The notes beneath the pieces were generated by a model that was not told the origin of the DNA, did no database searches, and saw only the letters and a list, made by a program, of their open reading frames with translations. From contig NZ_CP051183.1 in the NCBI RefSeq assembly GCF_012295615.1, forward strand, positions 1,577,001-1,641,000: a stretch of DNA of 64,000 bases, written 5' to 3'. Shown piece after piece: positions 17,499-26,077 of the stretch. Source of the DNA: Bermanella marisrubri. GTDB taxonomy: Bacteria > Pseudomonadota > Gammaproteobacteria > Pseudomonadales > Oceanobacteraceae. The position numbers and the translations under genes were made by a program. Each line of letters begins with the position of its first letter. The stretch's first letter is position 1.

Positions 17499-18683
17499 AT
17501 GCTCGAGCTTAAATACTCCCACGAATTAACCTGGGGAGATCTCAAATATCTAGAAACGCCCCGTGATGCGCTTCGTACCATCGAGCGCGTTCATGGTAGC
17601 AAGTTCACGTTAGAATTCATCCGCAATGCTCACCGTCATTCATTGCCTAAGTTCGGTACTCATAAAGTTCATAACGGTTACAACACCATTCAACGTAGTT
17701 TAGAGAACGGCAATGCGTTTCTAGTGAATCGTCAAACCCAATCGCCGATTCTAAGAACACTGGAACTCAAAGAAGGTGGGCAAGAGGTAGAATGGACATT
17801 ACGCAGTCATGTGAATGACATGCTGCGCAATACACTTCGCACCGTGATAGATCGCGTCGAAAAACCCAAGCCCATGGGCGTTCATCGACAAGCACCATCA
17901 CAAGGTAATCAGCAAAACAACGATAACCAACCGCCCGAACGTGAAAAGCACCGAATTCTATTGGACTTAAAAGGGCAAAACGGCCGCCCATTACCTGACA
18001 AGCACAACGTCACCATCTTTGTTGAAAACACCACCCAAAGCAAACGCGCGTGTAAACAACTAAATGATGTCATCCATAATCCATTCAGTAAACGCTTCAT
18101 CACAGAAAAAGGCGATGCCTTCAAAGTCTATGTCATCCCAAGTGCACTACAACCCGTAGTAGACGACTTAAAAATCAACGGCAACGTAAGCCAATCCGAA
18201 TCCGAAGGCTTAATCTCAGCCCTGTCCGAAACCGGACAAGAGACCGATACCGACGGCTCCATTCTTCATCATTTTAAATATGAAGTACCGGTACCACTCA
18301 ATTTAAAGTTAGAAGCTTGGTATTCTAACGAAAATGAAATATCTGCTTCGGATGTATATATACTTTTACATGATGATAGTGATTGGACTCAAGTTGTTTA
18401 TCTCGCTAAAGACAGGAAACAGGTCTTAGTAAAGGACGGTTTAACGAATATAATCGAATTCCAAGGCTTGCCAGAAAAGGGTAAGTTTACATTGATCAAA
18501 CAGCATCAAAACAAGCATGCAAGTCCAATCACTATATTTAGTGGTTCATCATATAAGGATATAACAAAAGACGTTAAACCCAAGGAATGGTCAGTTGGAA
18601 ATAAAATAGAAAATGAAGATAAAACAGCAAGTGAAACCATTTCTAACGATTGGGATAGCTGGTTGGAGTCAAGTTGGGGTTAA
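17499..18683 (+). CDS. Unrecognised protein next to T6SS, composite N- and C-terminal parts
   Basis: I do not recognise this 394-aa protein. It has no signal peptide and no membrane segment. Residues 1-125 form a charged, His/Arg-rich module (LELKYSHELTWGDLKYLETP at the start). A Gln/Asn/Pro-rich linker follows (about 130-148), then a mixed alpha/beta part ending near DTDGSILHHFKYEVPVPLNL (about 247-266). The C-terminal 130 residues are beta-rich. The DNA is visibly richer in G and C up to about 18300 and AT-rich afterwards, which suggests a domain swap. It lies 6 bases upstream of the first tandem lipoprotein and has a good AAGGACGA ribosome-binding site. A T6SS-associated cargo or adaptor is possible but unproven. 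Confidence 0.55.
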   Translation: MLELKYSHELTWGDLKYLETPRDALRTIERVHGSKFTLEFIRNAHRHSLPKFGTHKVHNGYNTIQRSLENGNAFLVNRQTQSPILRTLELKEGGQEVEWTLRSHVNDMLRNTLRTVIDRVEKPKPMGVHRQAPSQGNQQNNDNQPPEREKHRILLDLKGQNGRPLPDKHNVTIFVENTTQSKRACKQLNDVIHNPFSKRFITEKGDAFKVYVIPSALQPVVDDLKINGNVSQSESEGLISALSETGQETDTDGSILHHFKYEVPVPLNLKLEAWYSNENEISASDVYILLHDDSDWTQVVYLAKDRKQVLVKDGLTNIIEFQGLPEKGKFTLIKQHQNKHASPITIFSGSSYKDITKDVKPKEWSVGNKIENEDKTASETISNDWDSWLESSWG

Positions 18684-18689
18684 AGGTTT

Positions 18690-19691
18690 ATGATTAGGTT
18701 TGTCGTAATATTTGTTTTAACGACAATTGTATCTGCTTGTGATCGAGTTGTGCCTCCAACCTTAACGATGGAGGCAGAAACTTATCGCAAGTACTTAGTT
18801 CACTATGACCCAGATAATATAAAAAAAGAACAATGGGACGACCCTGAGATTATGAGTACTCCCCGTATTCAATTCACATGGGTTGAACCACATCTGGAAG
18901 ACAACATTTCGAATCTCAGTTTATGGAGTATCAAACCCGATGGAACGGATTTGCGTCTTGTGGCCACGCCAGAAGAGCTAATGCCTGCACACCTTGAACA
19001 ATCTCGCTATCGAGGAGAAGTTCCTTTTGTGCGCTCACCTGATAACCGTTACGTTGCCTATGCTATGGCCCATGGTATTTATTATGAAAGACGATTATTG
19101 GATTTAAAAACCAAAGAAGTGATTGTCATGGATAGGCGTGGAGGGCCACCCAATTTTATGTGGTTCAAAGGAGGCCGCTATCTTACCTTTTCAGGCACTG
19201 GCAGCCTTGTTCAGTACGATATGGAATCACAAGAAACAAAGTACATCGCCGATCGTTTTGGAAAGAACTATATCCACCGCGCGTTTGCTTATGATAATGG
19301 TAATCAAATGGTCGATATTCAGGATGGCGTTGCCACATTTTACGATTTTGATACAGGCAAAGTGCTTAAAGAAATACCAAATACACATGGTGTTTTAACC
19401 TTAGATGGAAAGCATTGGATTAAAGAAGGCAAGGGTTTTGATACATATGCGACATCAGTTTTAGAACCCGATAAGGTGGCGTATGAATACCCCACGGGGA
19501 TGGTGAGGTCATCTCTGCAAGCCATATCAGCAGACGGAATCATTGTTAGCGGTGGTGTTCGAGTCGTTACACATAAGCACGACAAAATAATGGTATTTAG
19601 GCTGCCGGGTGATGGTTATATTGCTAACACGGCTTTATATAATACTAGACCATTTTTAGAATCAGGTTACTCCCTGCCCGAGAGTGAATAA
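18690..19691 (+). CDS. Lipoprotein, tandem copy A (possible beta-propeller)
   Basis: A 333-aa lipoprotein; the signal peptide ends VSAC (Cys17), followed by DRVVPP. The body has TolB/WD-like strand-turn repeats (SLWSIKPDGTDLRLVATPEE, RSPDNRYVAYAM, LLDLKTKEVIVMD, LVQYDMESQETKYIA, TFYDFDTGKVLKEI), suggesting a beta-propeller. It is nearly identical to the next gene through the middle (18842-19428 aligned to 19929-20515, constant offset 1087). The signal peptide and the stretch 19429-19625 diverge, and the last 60 bases are almost identical again. Duplicated periplasmic lipoproteins between two unknown large genes would suit immunity or chaperone-like partners, but this is a hypothesis. Confidence 0.7.
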   Translation: MIRFVVIFVLTTIVSACDRVVPPTLTMEAETYRKYLVHYDPDNIKKEQWDDPEIMSTPRIQFTWVEPHLEDNISNLSLWSIKPDGTDLRLVATPEELMPAHLEQSRYRGEVPFVRSPDNRYVAYAMAHGIYYERRLLDLKTKEVIVMDRRGGPPNFMWFKGGRYLTFSGTGSLVQYDMESQETKYIADRFGKNYIHRAFAYDNGNQMVDIQDGVATFYDFDTGKVLKEIPNTHGVLTLDGKHWIKEGKGFDTYATSVLEPDKVAYEYPTGMVRSSLQAISADGIIVSGGVRVVTHKHDKIMVFRLPGDGYIANTALYNTRPFLESGYSLPESE

Positions 19692-19752
19692 GTGCATAGA
19701 TAATGCAGTGATGATGAAATCGTATATCAGAGTATTTTTGGATTGAAAGTAA

Positions 19753-20778
19753 ATGGTTAATCGTTTGTCGTTAAAACTCGTTAAGTGGTTTTGTCTATTA
19801 CTATTCGCTGCTTTCTTATCAGCCTGCGACAGAGTCGTGCCTCCAAAACTAATTGGTGAAGGCAATACCTATCGTGAGTACTTGGTTCACTACGACCCAG
19901 ATAATATAAAAAAAGAAAAATGGGATGATCCTGAGATTATGAGTACTCCCCGTATTCAATTCACATGGGTTGAACCACATCTGGAAGACAACATTTCGAA
20001 TCTCAGTTTATGGAGTATCAAACCCGATGGAACGGATTTGCGTCTTGTGGCGACGCCAGAAGAGCTAATGCCTTCTCACCTTGAGCAGTCTTTCTATCGA
20101 GGAGTAGTTCCTTTTGTACGCTCGCCTGATAACCGTTACGTTGCCTATGCCATGGCCCATGGTATTTATTATGAAAGACGATTATTAGATTTAAAAACCA
20201 AAGAAGTGATTGTCATGGATAGGCGTGGAGGGCCACCCAATTTTATGTGGTTCAAAGGAGGCCGCTATCTTACCTTTTCAGGCACTGGCAGCCTTGTTCA
20301 GTACGATATGGAATCACAAGAAACAAAGTACATCGCCGATCGTTTTGGAAAGAACTATATCCACCGCGCGTTTGCTTATGATAATGATAATCAAATGGTC
20401 GATATTCAGGATGGCGTTGCCACATTTTACGATTTTGATACAGGCAAAGTGCTTAAAGAAATACCAAATACACATGGTGTTTTAACCTTAGATGGAAAGC
20501 ATTGGATTAAAGAGGGCGAACCCTTTGAAATCTATGCGACACCGGTTTATGAGCCGGATACAGTGGCGTATCAGTACCCAAAAGGCATGGTTCGTACATC
20601 GCTTCAAGGTATTTCGGCAGATGGCATCATTATCAGTGGCGGTGTTCGAGTTGCAAGCCATAAAGATGATAAATATCGCGCTTATACACTTCCCGGTGAC
20701 GGGGATATAGGAAATACGGCTTTATATAATACTAGACCATTTTTAGAATCAGGTTACTCCCTACCGGAGAGTGAGTAA
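19753..20778 (+). CDS. Lipoprotein, tandem copy B (possible beta-propeller)
   Basis: A 341-aa lipoprotein whose signal peptide ends LSAC, again followed by DRVVPP. It is the tandem duplicate of the preceding gene. The central residues match almost perfectly, including MSTPRIQFTWVEPHLEDNIS and the propeller-like repeats. The leader is different and 8 residues longer, and the segment after HWIKEGE (about 257-320) differs in many residues. There are no internal insertions or deletions between the copies. It is followed after 27 bases by the giant OmpA-domain gene, so one member of the pair probably works with that protein. Confidence 0.7.
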   Translation: MVNRLSLKLVKWFCLLLFAAFLSACDRVVPPKLIGEGNTYREYLVHYDPDNIKKEKWDDPEIMSTPRIQFTWVEPHLEDNISNLSLWSIKPDGTDLRLVATPEELMPSHLEQSFYRGVVPFVRSPDNRYVAYAMAHGIYYERRLLDLKTKEVIVMDRRGGPPNFMWFKGGRYLTFSGTGSLVQYDMESQETKYIADRFGKNYIHRAFAYDNDNQMVDIQDGVATFYDFDTGKVLKEIPNTHGVLTLDGKHWIKEGEPFEIYATPVYEPDTVAYQYPKGMVRTSLQGISADGIIISGGVRVASHKDDKYRAYTLPGDGDIGNTALYNTRPFLESGYSLPESE

Positions 20779-20805
20779 GTTTAGAGTTAATACAGGGAGG
20801 TTAAA

Positions 20806-23800
20806 ATGGGGCAGCAAGAAAAAGATATACGTAAAGTTAAAAATGTTTATTTGCTCGGAGTTAAACAGGACCAAAACGGTGGCATCGTAGAAAATTCCGC
20901 TAGACCTATTGCCAATACGTTTTTAGCCTTGAAAAGTGACGAATGGGTATTGGCAAGTTATACCGAGCTAGATGAAACAGGAAACCCTATTAACGTCAAT
21001 CAAGTAAAGGGCGCTAGTCAATTATTTTTAACCAATCAATTTGGTGCAATTTCTAACTTTGAAAGTGGCAAAACCAATAATCAAGCCGTCCAAGATATTA
21101 CCCCCTTTACGCTTGGCAATGAATTAACTGCTATTCCCAAGCAGACCACTGTTTATTTTCCGCCTCAGCAGTTAATTATGTACAACCTTGTGGCTAAAGG
21201 CTACGAGAACTGGATTGACGAAGTTCGAAAAAATATAGATCAGATTGCTGGTATGAGTGGTTCTGGGCTATCCATTGATGATGATAGAAGGGTGCTTAGC
21301 GTTGAAAAACACTTAGAGAAAGTTATTGAGGATCCGAAGAGTAATGATGATAGAGCATACAATCAATGGCTGACAGAGCTTGCTAATAGCGGTATTGAAA
21401 CAATTGATGCCATTGTTGTGCCTCAGACTCGGGTCTTAGCCATCATATTTTCAAGTGAGAAATATGAAAATTCAACAGTTAGAGTATTCAACCGTCAGGG
21501 TAAGCCAGTATTTTCATCCAGCCCCCATAGTGTTACATCAGATACTCGATATGGACTGGTAGAAAAGCTTAAAGATACCAACATGAGTGTATGTGCTGCT
21601 CTATTTTATGATCCATTGAATGAGTTTAGTGAAGACCTAGACCAAGAAGATCAAGTATATCGTATAGAGGTTTCTCTTGATGAACAATATGGCGTAGGGC
21701 TTGGGATACAGAATAATCAATATAGCTTGGTGGAACGTCTACGTTTTCCTATTACCAATATAGCAGGCGAATTTGAAATTTTAAATGGTGATGCTATTAG
21801 CCTAGAGGAAGCGATGATCAAACAGTTTCCTGCATCCTATAAGCACATCATAGATAAGATTAACAGCAGCGAGGACCCAGCCGAAGTCGCTCAAAATATA
21901 AAAGAGAATAATCAAGGTTTTTCAAGCTATATTCATGGCTTGCATGGTACTTTATCAGGGACAAAAACGGCGGCGGGTATTCTTGGTGCAGAACATGGGA
22001 TTTTGGCTGCAAAAAATGTTGGTGCTTTGTTGGCGAGCCAAACACAGATCCTTTCTAGTATCAAGACGGGAAACGTTAGCTTACAAGATTCAATTAGTCT
22101 TGCTTTTAATGTTTATGACTCCGCTGGGGGAATAGCGAAGCTTGTCAAAGACATTCCTAAGGATAAGTCGAGTATCCCTAATGTCCCTGCTTATATTAAA
22201 GGGATTACTAGCAGTATACAAAATACAAAAGCACTGGATGCAGTGAGAAATGTATCAGCAAAAATTGCTGGCGCTCATGAATCTATTGACTTGAGCAATG
22301 TTGTTAAAATTGATGATAATTTTAAGAGTATTCTCAAAAAGACAAATGGCTATTTTAAGAAGGCGGATGACATAGTAGGTACTCCAATTGATGCACTGTC
22401 TCTAGTAAATTCAATCAAAGAGATTGTTGATGTCTATGAGGATGAGGAGAAAAGTAGCGCTCGCTATAAGTCGCTAATGTTGGACTATGCTAAACAAGTC
22501 CAAATGGTGGTCCGCACAGAAGTTAGTGATAGCGAAAAGCAGAAAGCGAAAGAAAAAATCATAGAGTTTAAAAACCAGCATGTTTATGTTGAAAAGAAAC
22601 CTGATGGTGATGTCTATAACCTGTTTGTAACGTTTGCATTCGATAGGAGTCAGTTTAAGCCCGATAATAGTTTCGAAGATTTTAAAGAATTATTTAATTC
22701 GTTACCGTCCTCTACAAAACTCACGCTAATAGGGCATACTTGTTCCATAGGTACTGCTGAATACAATTTAGGTTTATCTTTACGCAGAGCCGAGTCTGTT
22801 AGAAAAGCCTTAGGCTTCAGCGACAAAGATAGTGAGCGTGTTTTTGTAGAAGGCCGTGGCATGACAGACCCTGCCTATGATAATAGTACTGAAGCGGGGC
22901 GTCAGAAAAATCGACGCGTTGTAGCGCAAATAAGTCTAAATCTAGACAAATCCTATTTTCCTTCTCGTGAGGGCCTCGATGTGCTTGAAAGGGCACGCTC
23001 TATTTATACTCTTAATTTCTCACAACAGGATGCAGCAGCGAAAAAAGCAGCTATCGCTGCTATTGATTTGGTGATGGGTGCTCCGACAGTGCATCCACTA
23101 CATGCTGCGGCAGCGCTTCTGTGGTATGTGGGTGGCCTTCTTATGGATGCGGGTCAATATGCCGACAAGCTCATTTTTGGTGAGCACTCTCTGGGTGAGT
23201 TGAATAAACTAGACCAGCAAGGGCTTCTTTCAGCCGCTAACCAGACATTATTAGTTGCTGGTCAAGAGCACAAAGATGGCCGCAATGCGGATGATGTTCT
23301 GAATGAACAATTTAGACTAAGGGCAGAGGCCTTATCTGGTTTACAACGCTTGTTAATGCGTTGCGCTATTGAAAACGGTGATTGGTTAGATCGGATTCGT
23401 TCTGGAGGCGATTTTATTGATTATGCCGATGATCGAGAGGCTTTTGATTTTCAATCAAACCTAGCTCATTACCGTGTTGAGGACTACATTGATCGCTATT
23501 TATTGAGTGATGGCTGGGAGCTGGAAATGGGACCAATTTTCCCTGTTGCACTTGATGAGCAGTGGATACAATTGGTTGAAACTGGACAAGTAGACAACCT
23601 TCCTGAAAAACCTGATGCAAACGAGATTGATAGAAAAATCGCTGAATTGAGGCAGCATTTGGCTACATCATTCAATCCATCAGATTTACTTTTCCCTGTA
23701 TTTCTAATTTCTGAAGATGCAAGGAAATTAAAAAAACAAGTCCTTCAAGGACTTGCTGCTAACCCTATTTTAGGTGCTAACTATATTTGGCAGAACACTA

Positions 23801-25740
23801 AAAATGTCGTCAGCGGTTATAGAGACCATACCATTACCGCCAAGTTTCAAAAGTACATGCCGATTCATTATACCGCATCGCAAGACTTCTCCAGTCTCGC
23901 TAGTACGTTAAAGCCCACGTTTAAAGAGCTGGATAGCAGTATCTATTTAGACATGAATATATGTCATCGAAGTATTGGGGCAAAAGGTAAGGGCGGTTGG
24001 TCCAAAATGACCGAGCGCAGTGAGCTTACCCCTTTCGATCAGGTCCGTATTACCGTCATTTTAGACACAAAAAATAATGAATCAATAAAGGAAATGATCG
24101 ATTCAAATGATCGTTCTATTTGTTTTCTTCCAATTCAGGTATCACCTATTCGATTGGACGGATGGAATATGGAAGGCCCTGCGACAAAAGCTTATGTTAA
24201 AAAGCTATCAGAGGATGACTTGATAGGTCAGGATAAGGACTTATTAGAAAAGCACGGTATAGATATTAAAGATGCTTATGGCGCCATTATCATTCCGTTT
24301 TATATGTTTGGTACCAACCAAATATTTGGCACAAAACCTATGGCCGGTGCATTTAGTAGTTGGCTGAATACCAGTGGCGATGAGATCGAAGGCTTATGGA
24401 ACTGGGATAAGACTTGGGAAATGGATTACGGCTTCCAAGTCGTTGTCGCAAATCAAGCTAATACTAAAAAATTAGTCACCTTTGATGGTGGGTTAGATGA
24501 ATTTACCCTTACCTTAAATGGTCAGAGAATCCATACACTCACGAATGCCAAGGGGTTTTCACAGGAGGTGCCTGAAAAGCACTTGATTAACAGTGAGTTT
24601 TTAGCGATTGGTAAAGAAGCACAAACATATCCAACTCTATTCAAAGGGGCTAAAAGTTTTTGTCTTATGAGGGCCATGGGTGTTGAAGGCGGACGGTATA
24701 TATTCCCACACAGGCTATGGAGTAAGGGGATTTCTCTAAAAAAAGATCGAAACGGCTTTCCTCGAAAAAATGTTGCTCAGCTTGATAATTTCAGATGGAA
24801 TCGACCTGTAGAACTAGCCATTATCGTCGTTTGCGATGATATCGAGAAAGATAACTACGAAAATCAAAACCTTAATTGGCGGTCAGTTCCTGCGAGTATT
24901 CGCCTGCATAAGGTAGCGGGTAGTTTAAACTGGATAGATGGGCCATCATTCAATACCAGTCTCAAGTACATCGGCGAAATTAAAGAGTCAGAAAGTGACG
25001 TTAGATTGGTTTGGGATGATGAGTCTGAAAAGCTTCCAGAGAAAATTCAGAGAATTCAACGCTTGTTGACACGAGACCAAGATGATACGAACACTGATAA
25101 AGATTCTTTGAGAAGACTTAAGCTTCTTTCGGGGTTTGATGCAGATGATAACCTGTTGGAGGATTTAATTGAAAGTTGGTTGCCTAGTAGTAGTAAATAT
25201 GTATATGCAGCTACGGTTAAATTGGATTATCAAACAGCCACAGGGTTTATGCATGAAGGTATTCGTCCGTTTTCTGTTATAACAAACCCTTCACTTCAGT
25301 TAAGGGCTCGCGGTTGGGATCTTGGCGTAAAACTAACAACTAAAGGTAATTCAGGATTCAATGATACTGATGTGACAGGCCAGTACAGCCTTCCATATCC
25401 AACGGGATTCGAAGATCCAGAGGCACACTGGTATAAGCCCATAGCGCATAGACGGGACTTTGAAGAAGCTATTGAGAAAGCTGATAAGATAATTGAAGTT
25501 AATAAAGTCATCGCGGAGAACAATCAAGCGTTTTCGGATACAGAGGCTTATGATCCATTGGAGCCGATTTCACCTATGGTGCCTTGGCAGTTGATGAATC
25601 GAGAAAGCCCACAGTTTTGGACTGGTAAGCGTAAGGACTTTGTTGAAAGCTGGCTGAAGGACAATACCAATCGTTTCTTACCAATGTCTGAGCATGCTGT
25701 TTTAGCCAGTCAGCAAGAAGTCGTAGACGAATTTAATTAG
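20806..25740 (+). CDS. 1644-aa cytosolic-start protein with an internal OmpA-like peptidoglycan-binding domain
   Basis: Translation starts after a strong GGGAGG site. There is no signal peptide. Residues 1-600 are unrecognised, with a small-residue-rich segment near 390-420 (KTAAGILGAEHGILAAKN). Residues 604-715 or so form an OmpA_C domain: FAFDRSQFKPD, LTLIGHTCSIGTAEYN, LSLRRAESVRKAL and a final AGRQKNRRV. This fold normally binds diaminopimelate in peptidoglycan. A hydrophobic patch follows (about 745-782), then about 860 residues of unknown mixed fold (with PFYMFGTNQIFGTKPMAGAF and a Trp-rich IEGLWNWDKTWEMDYG). A wall-binding domain in a protein with no Sec signal suggests delivery by another machine; the nearby T6SS is the obvious candidate. 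The function is unknown. Confidence 0.75.
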   Translation: MGQQEKDIRKVKNVYLLGVKQDQNGGIVENSARPIANTFLALKSDEWVLASYTELDETGNPINVNQVKGASQLFLTNQFGAISNFESGKTNNQAVQDITPFTLGNELTAIPKQTTVYFPPQQLIMYNLVAKGYENWIDEVRKNIDQIAGMSGSGLSIDDDRRVLSVEKHLEKVIEDPKSNDDRAYNQWLTELANSGIETIDAIVVPQTRVLAIIFSSEKYENSTVRVFNRQGKPVFSSSPHSVTSDTRYGLVEKLKDTNMSVCAALFYDPLNEFSEDLDQEDQVYRIEVSLDEQYGVGLGIQNNQYSLVERLRFPITNIAGEFEILNGDAISLEEAMIKQFPASYKHIIDKINSSEDPAEVAQNIKENNQGFSSYIHGLHGTLSGTKTAAGILGAEHGILAAKNVGALLASQTQILSSIKTGNVSLQDSISLAFNVYDSAGGIAKLVKDIPKDKSSIPNVPAYIKGITSSIQNTKALDAVRNVSAKIAGAHESIDLSNVVKIDDNFKSILKKTNGYFKKADDIVGTPIDALSLVNSIKEIVDVYEDEEKSSARYKSLMLDYAKQVQMVVRTEVSDSEKQKAKEKIIEFKNQHVYVEKKPDGDVYNLFVTFAFDRSQFKPDNSFEDFKELFNSLPSSTKLTLIGHTCSIGTAEYNLGLSLRRAESVRKALGFSDKDSERVFVEGRGMTDPAYDNSTEAGRQKNRRVVAQISLNLDKSYFPSREGLDVLERARSIYTLNFSQQDAAAKKAAIAAIDLVMGAPTVHPLHAAAALLWYVGGLLMDAGQYADKLIFGEHSLGELNKLDQQGLLSAANQTLLVAGQEHKDGRNADDVLNEQFRLRAEALSGLQRLLMRCAIENGDWLDRIRSGGDFIDYADDREAFDFQSNLAHYRVEDYIDRYLLSDGWELEMGPIFPVALDEQWIQLVETGQVDNLPEKPDANEIDRKIAELRQHLATSFNPSDLLFPVFLISEDARKLKKQVLQGLAANPILGANYIWQNTKNVVSGYRDHTITAKFQKYMPIHYTASQDFSSLASTLKPTFKELDSSIYLDMNICHRSIGAKGKGGWSKMTERSELTPFDQVRITVILDTKNNESIKEMIDSNDRSICFLPIQVSPIRLDGWNMEGPATKAYVKKLSEDDLIGQDKDLLEKHGIDIKDAYGAIIIPFYMFGTNQIFGTKPMAGAFSSWLNTSGDEIEGLWNWDKTWEMDYGFQVVVANQANTKKLVTFDGGLDEFTLTLNGQRIHTLTNAKGFSQEVPEKHLINSEFLAIGKEAQTYPTLFKGAKSFCLMRAMGVEGGRYIFPHRLWSKGISLKKDRNGFPRKNVAQLDNFRWNRPVELAIIVVCDDIEKDNYENQNLNWRSVPASIRLHKVAGSLNWIDGPSFNTSLKYIGEIKESESDVRLVWDDESEKLPEKIQRIQRLLTRDQDDTNTDKDSLRRLKLLSGFDADDNLLEDLIESWLPSSSKYVYAATVKLDYQTATGFMHEGIRPFSVITNPSLQLRARGWDLGVKLTTKGNSGFNDTDVTGQYSLPYPTGFEDPEAHWYKPIAHRRDFEEAIEKADKIIEVNKVIAENNQAFSDTEAYDPLEPISPMVPWQLMNRESPQFWTGKRKDFVESWLKDNTNRFLPMSEHAVLASQQEVVDEFN

Positions 25741-25770
25741 ACGTCCTAAGCGAATAGTTGATAGGTGGCG

Positions 25771-25810
25771 CACACTCTAGTTTAAACAAGCTTGAGTGTG
25801 TATCATTTTT
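25771..25810 (+). terminator. Probable intrinsic terminator after the OmpA-domain gene
   Basis: The arms CACACTC and GAGTGTG (25771-25777 and 25794-25800) can pair, with a few more pairs inside a loose loop. They are followed by a T run at 25806-25810. It lies 30 bases past the stop codon and would end the long plus-strand unit that starts at 7734. Confidence 0.55.
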
Positions 25811-25923
25811 CTATATCCCTACCTTGATCCTGGTTTTATCTGAGTGCTTACTTGCCAACTTAATCGAACTACAGTGTTGCGTTTACGAAAGGGCTTTTAT
25901 TATCGGTATTGGTTATATTTTAG

Positions 25924-26061
25924 ATGAATGATTCATATAACGATAAAAAGCTTATTTTTGATCATATGTATTATAGACAACCCGATTCTCCTCTGGGTGT
26001 TGATTGGGAAGAATTTGAACAACGTAGCTTTGAAAAATTCCCAAATAATTATTTAACTTAG
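25924..26061 (+). CDS. Small ORF, 45 aa, unknown
   Basis: This open frame (ATG to TAG) encodes a hydrophilic, aromatic-rich peptide starting MNDSYNDKKLIFDHMYYRQP and ending KFPNNYLT. It begins in an otherwise geneless gap and stops 16 bases before the first LRR gene. No clear Shine-Dalgarno lies upstream. It could be a genuine small protein or the tail of a lost gene. Confidence 0.35.
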   Translation: MNDSYNDKKLIFDHMYYRQPDSPLGVDWEEFEQRSFEKFPNNYLT

Positions 26062-26077
26062 GATAAATGTTTATAAA

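Noticed and set aside
17680-17695. TGTTGTAAC (minus strand) inside the composite gene as a Ter site
   Set aside because: A single 9-base match in 64 kb has a substantial chance of arising at random, and it lies inside a coding region 23 kb from the tus-like gene.
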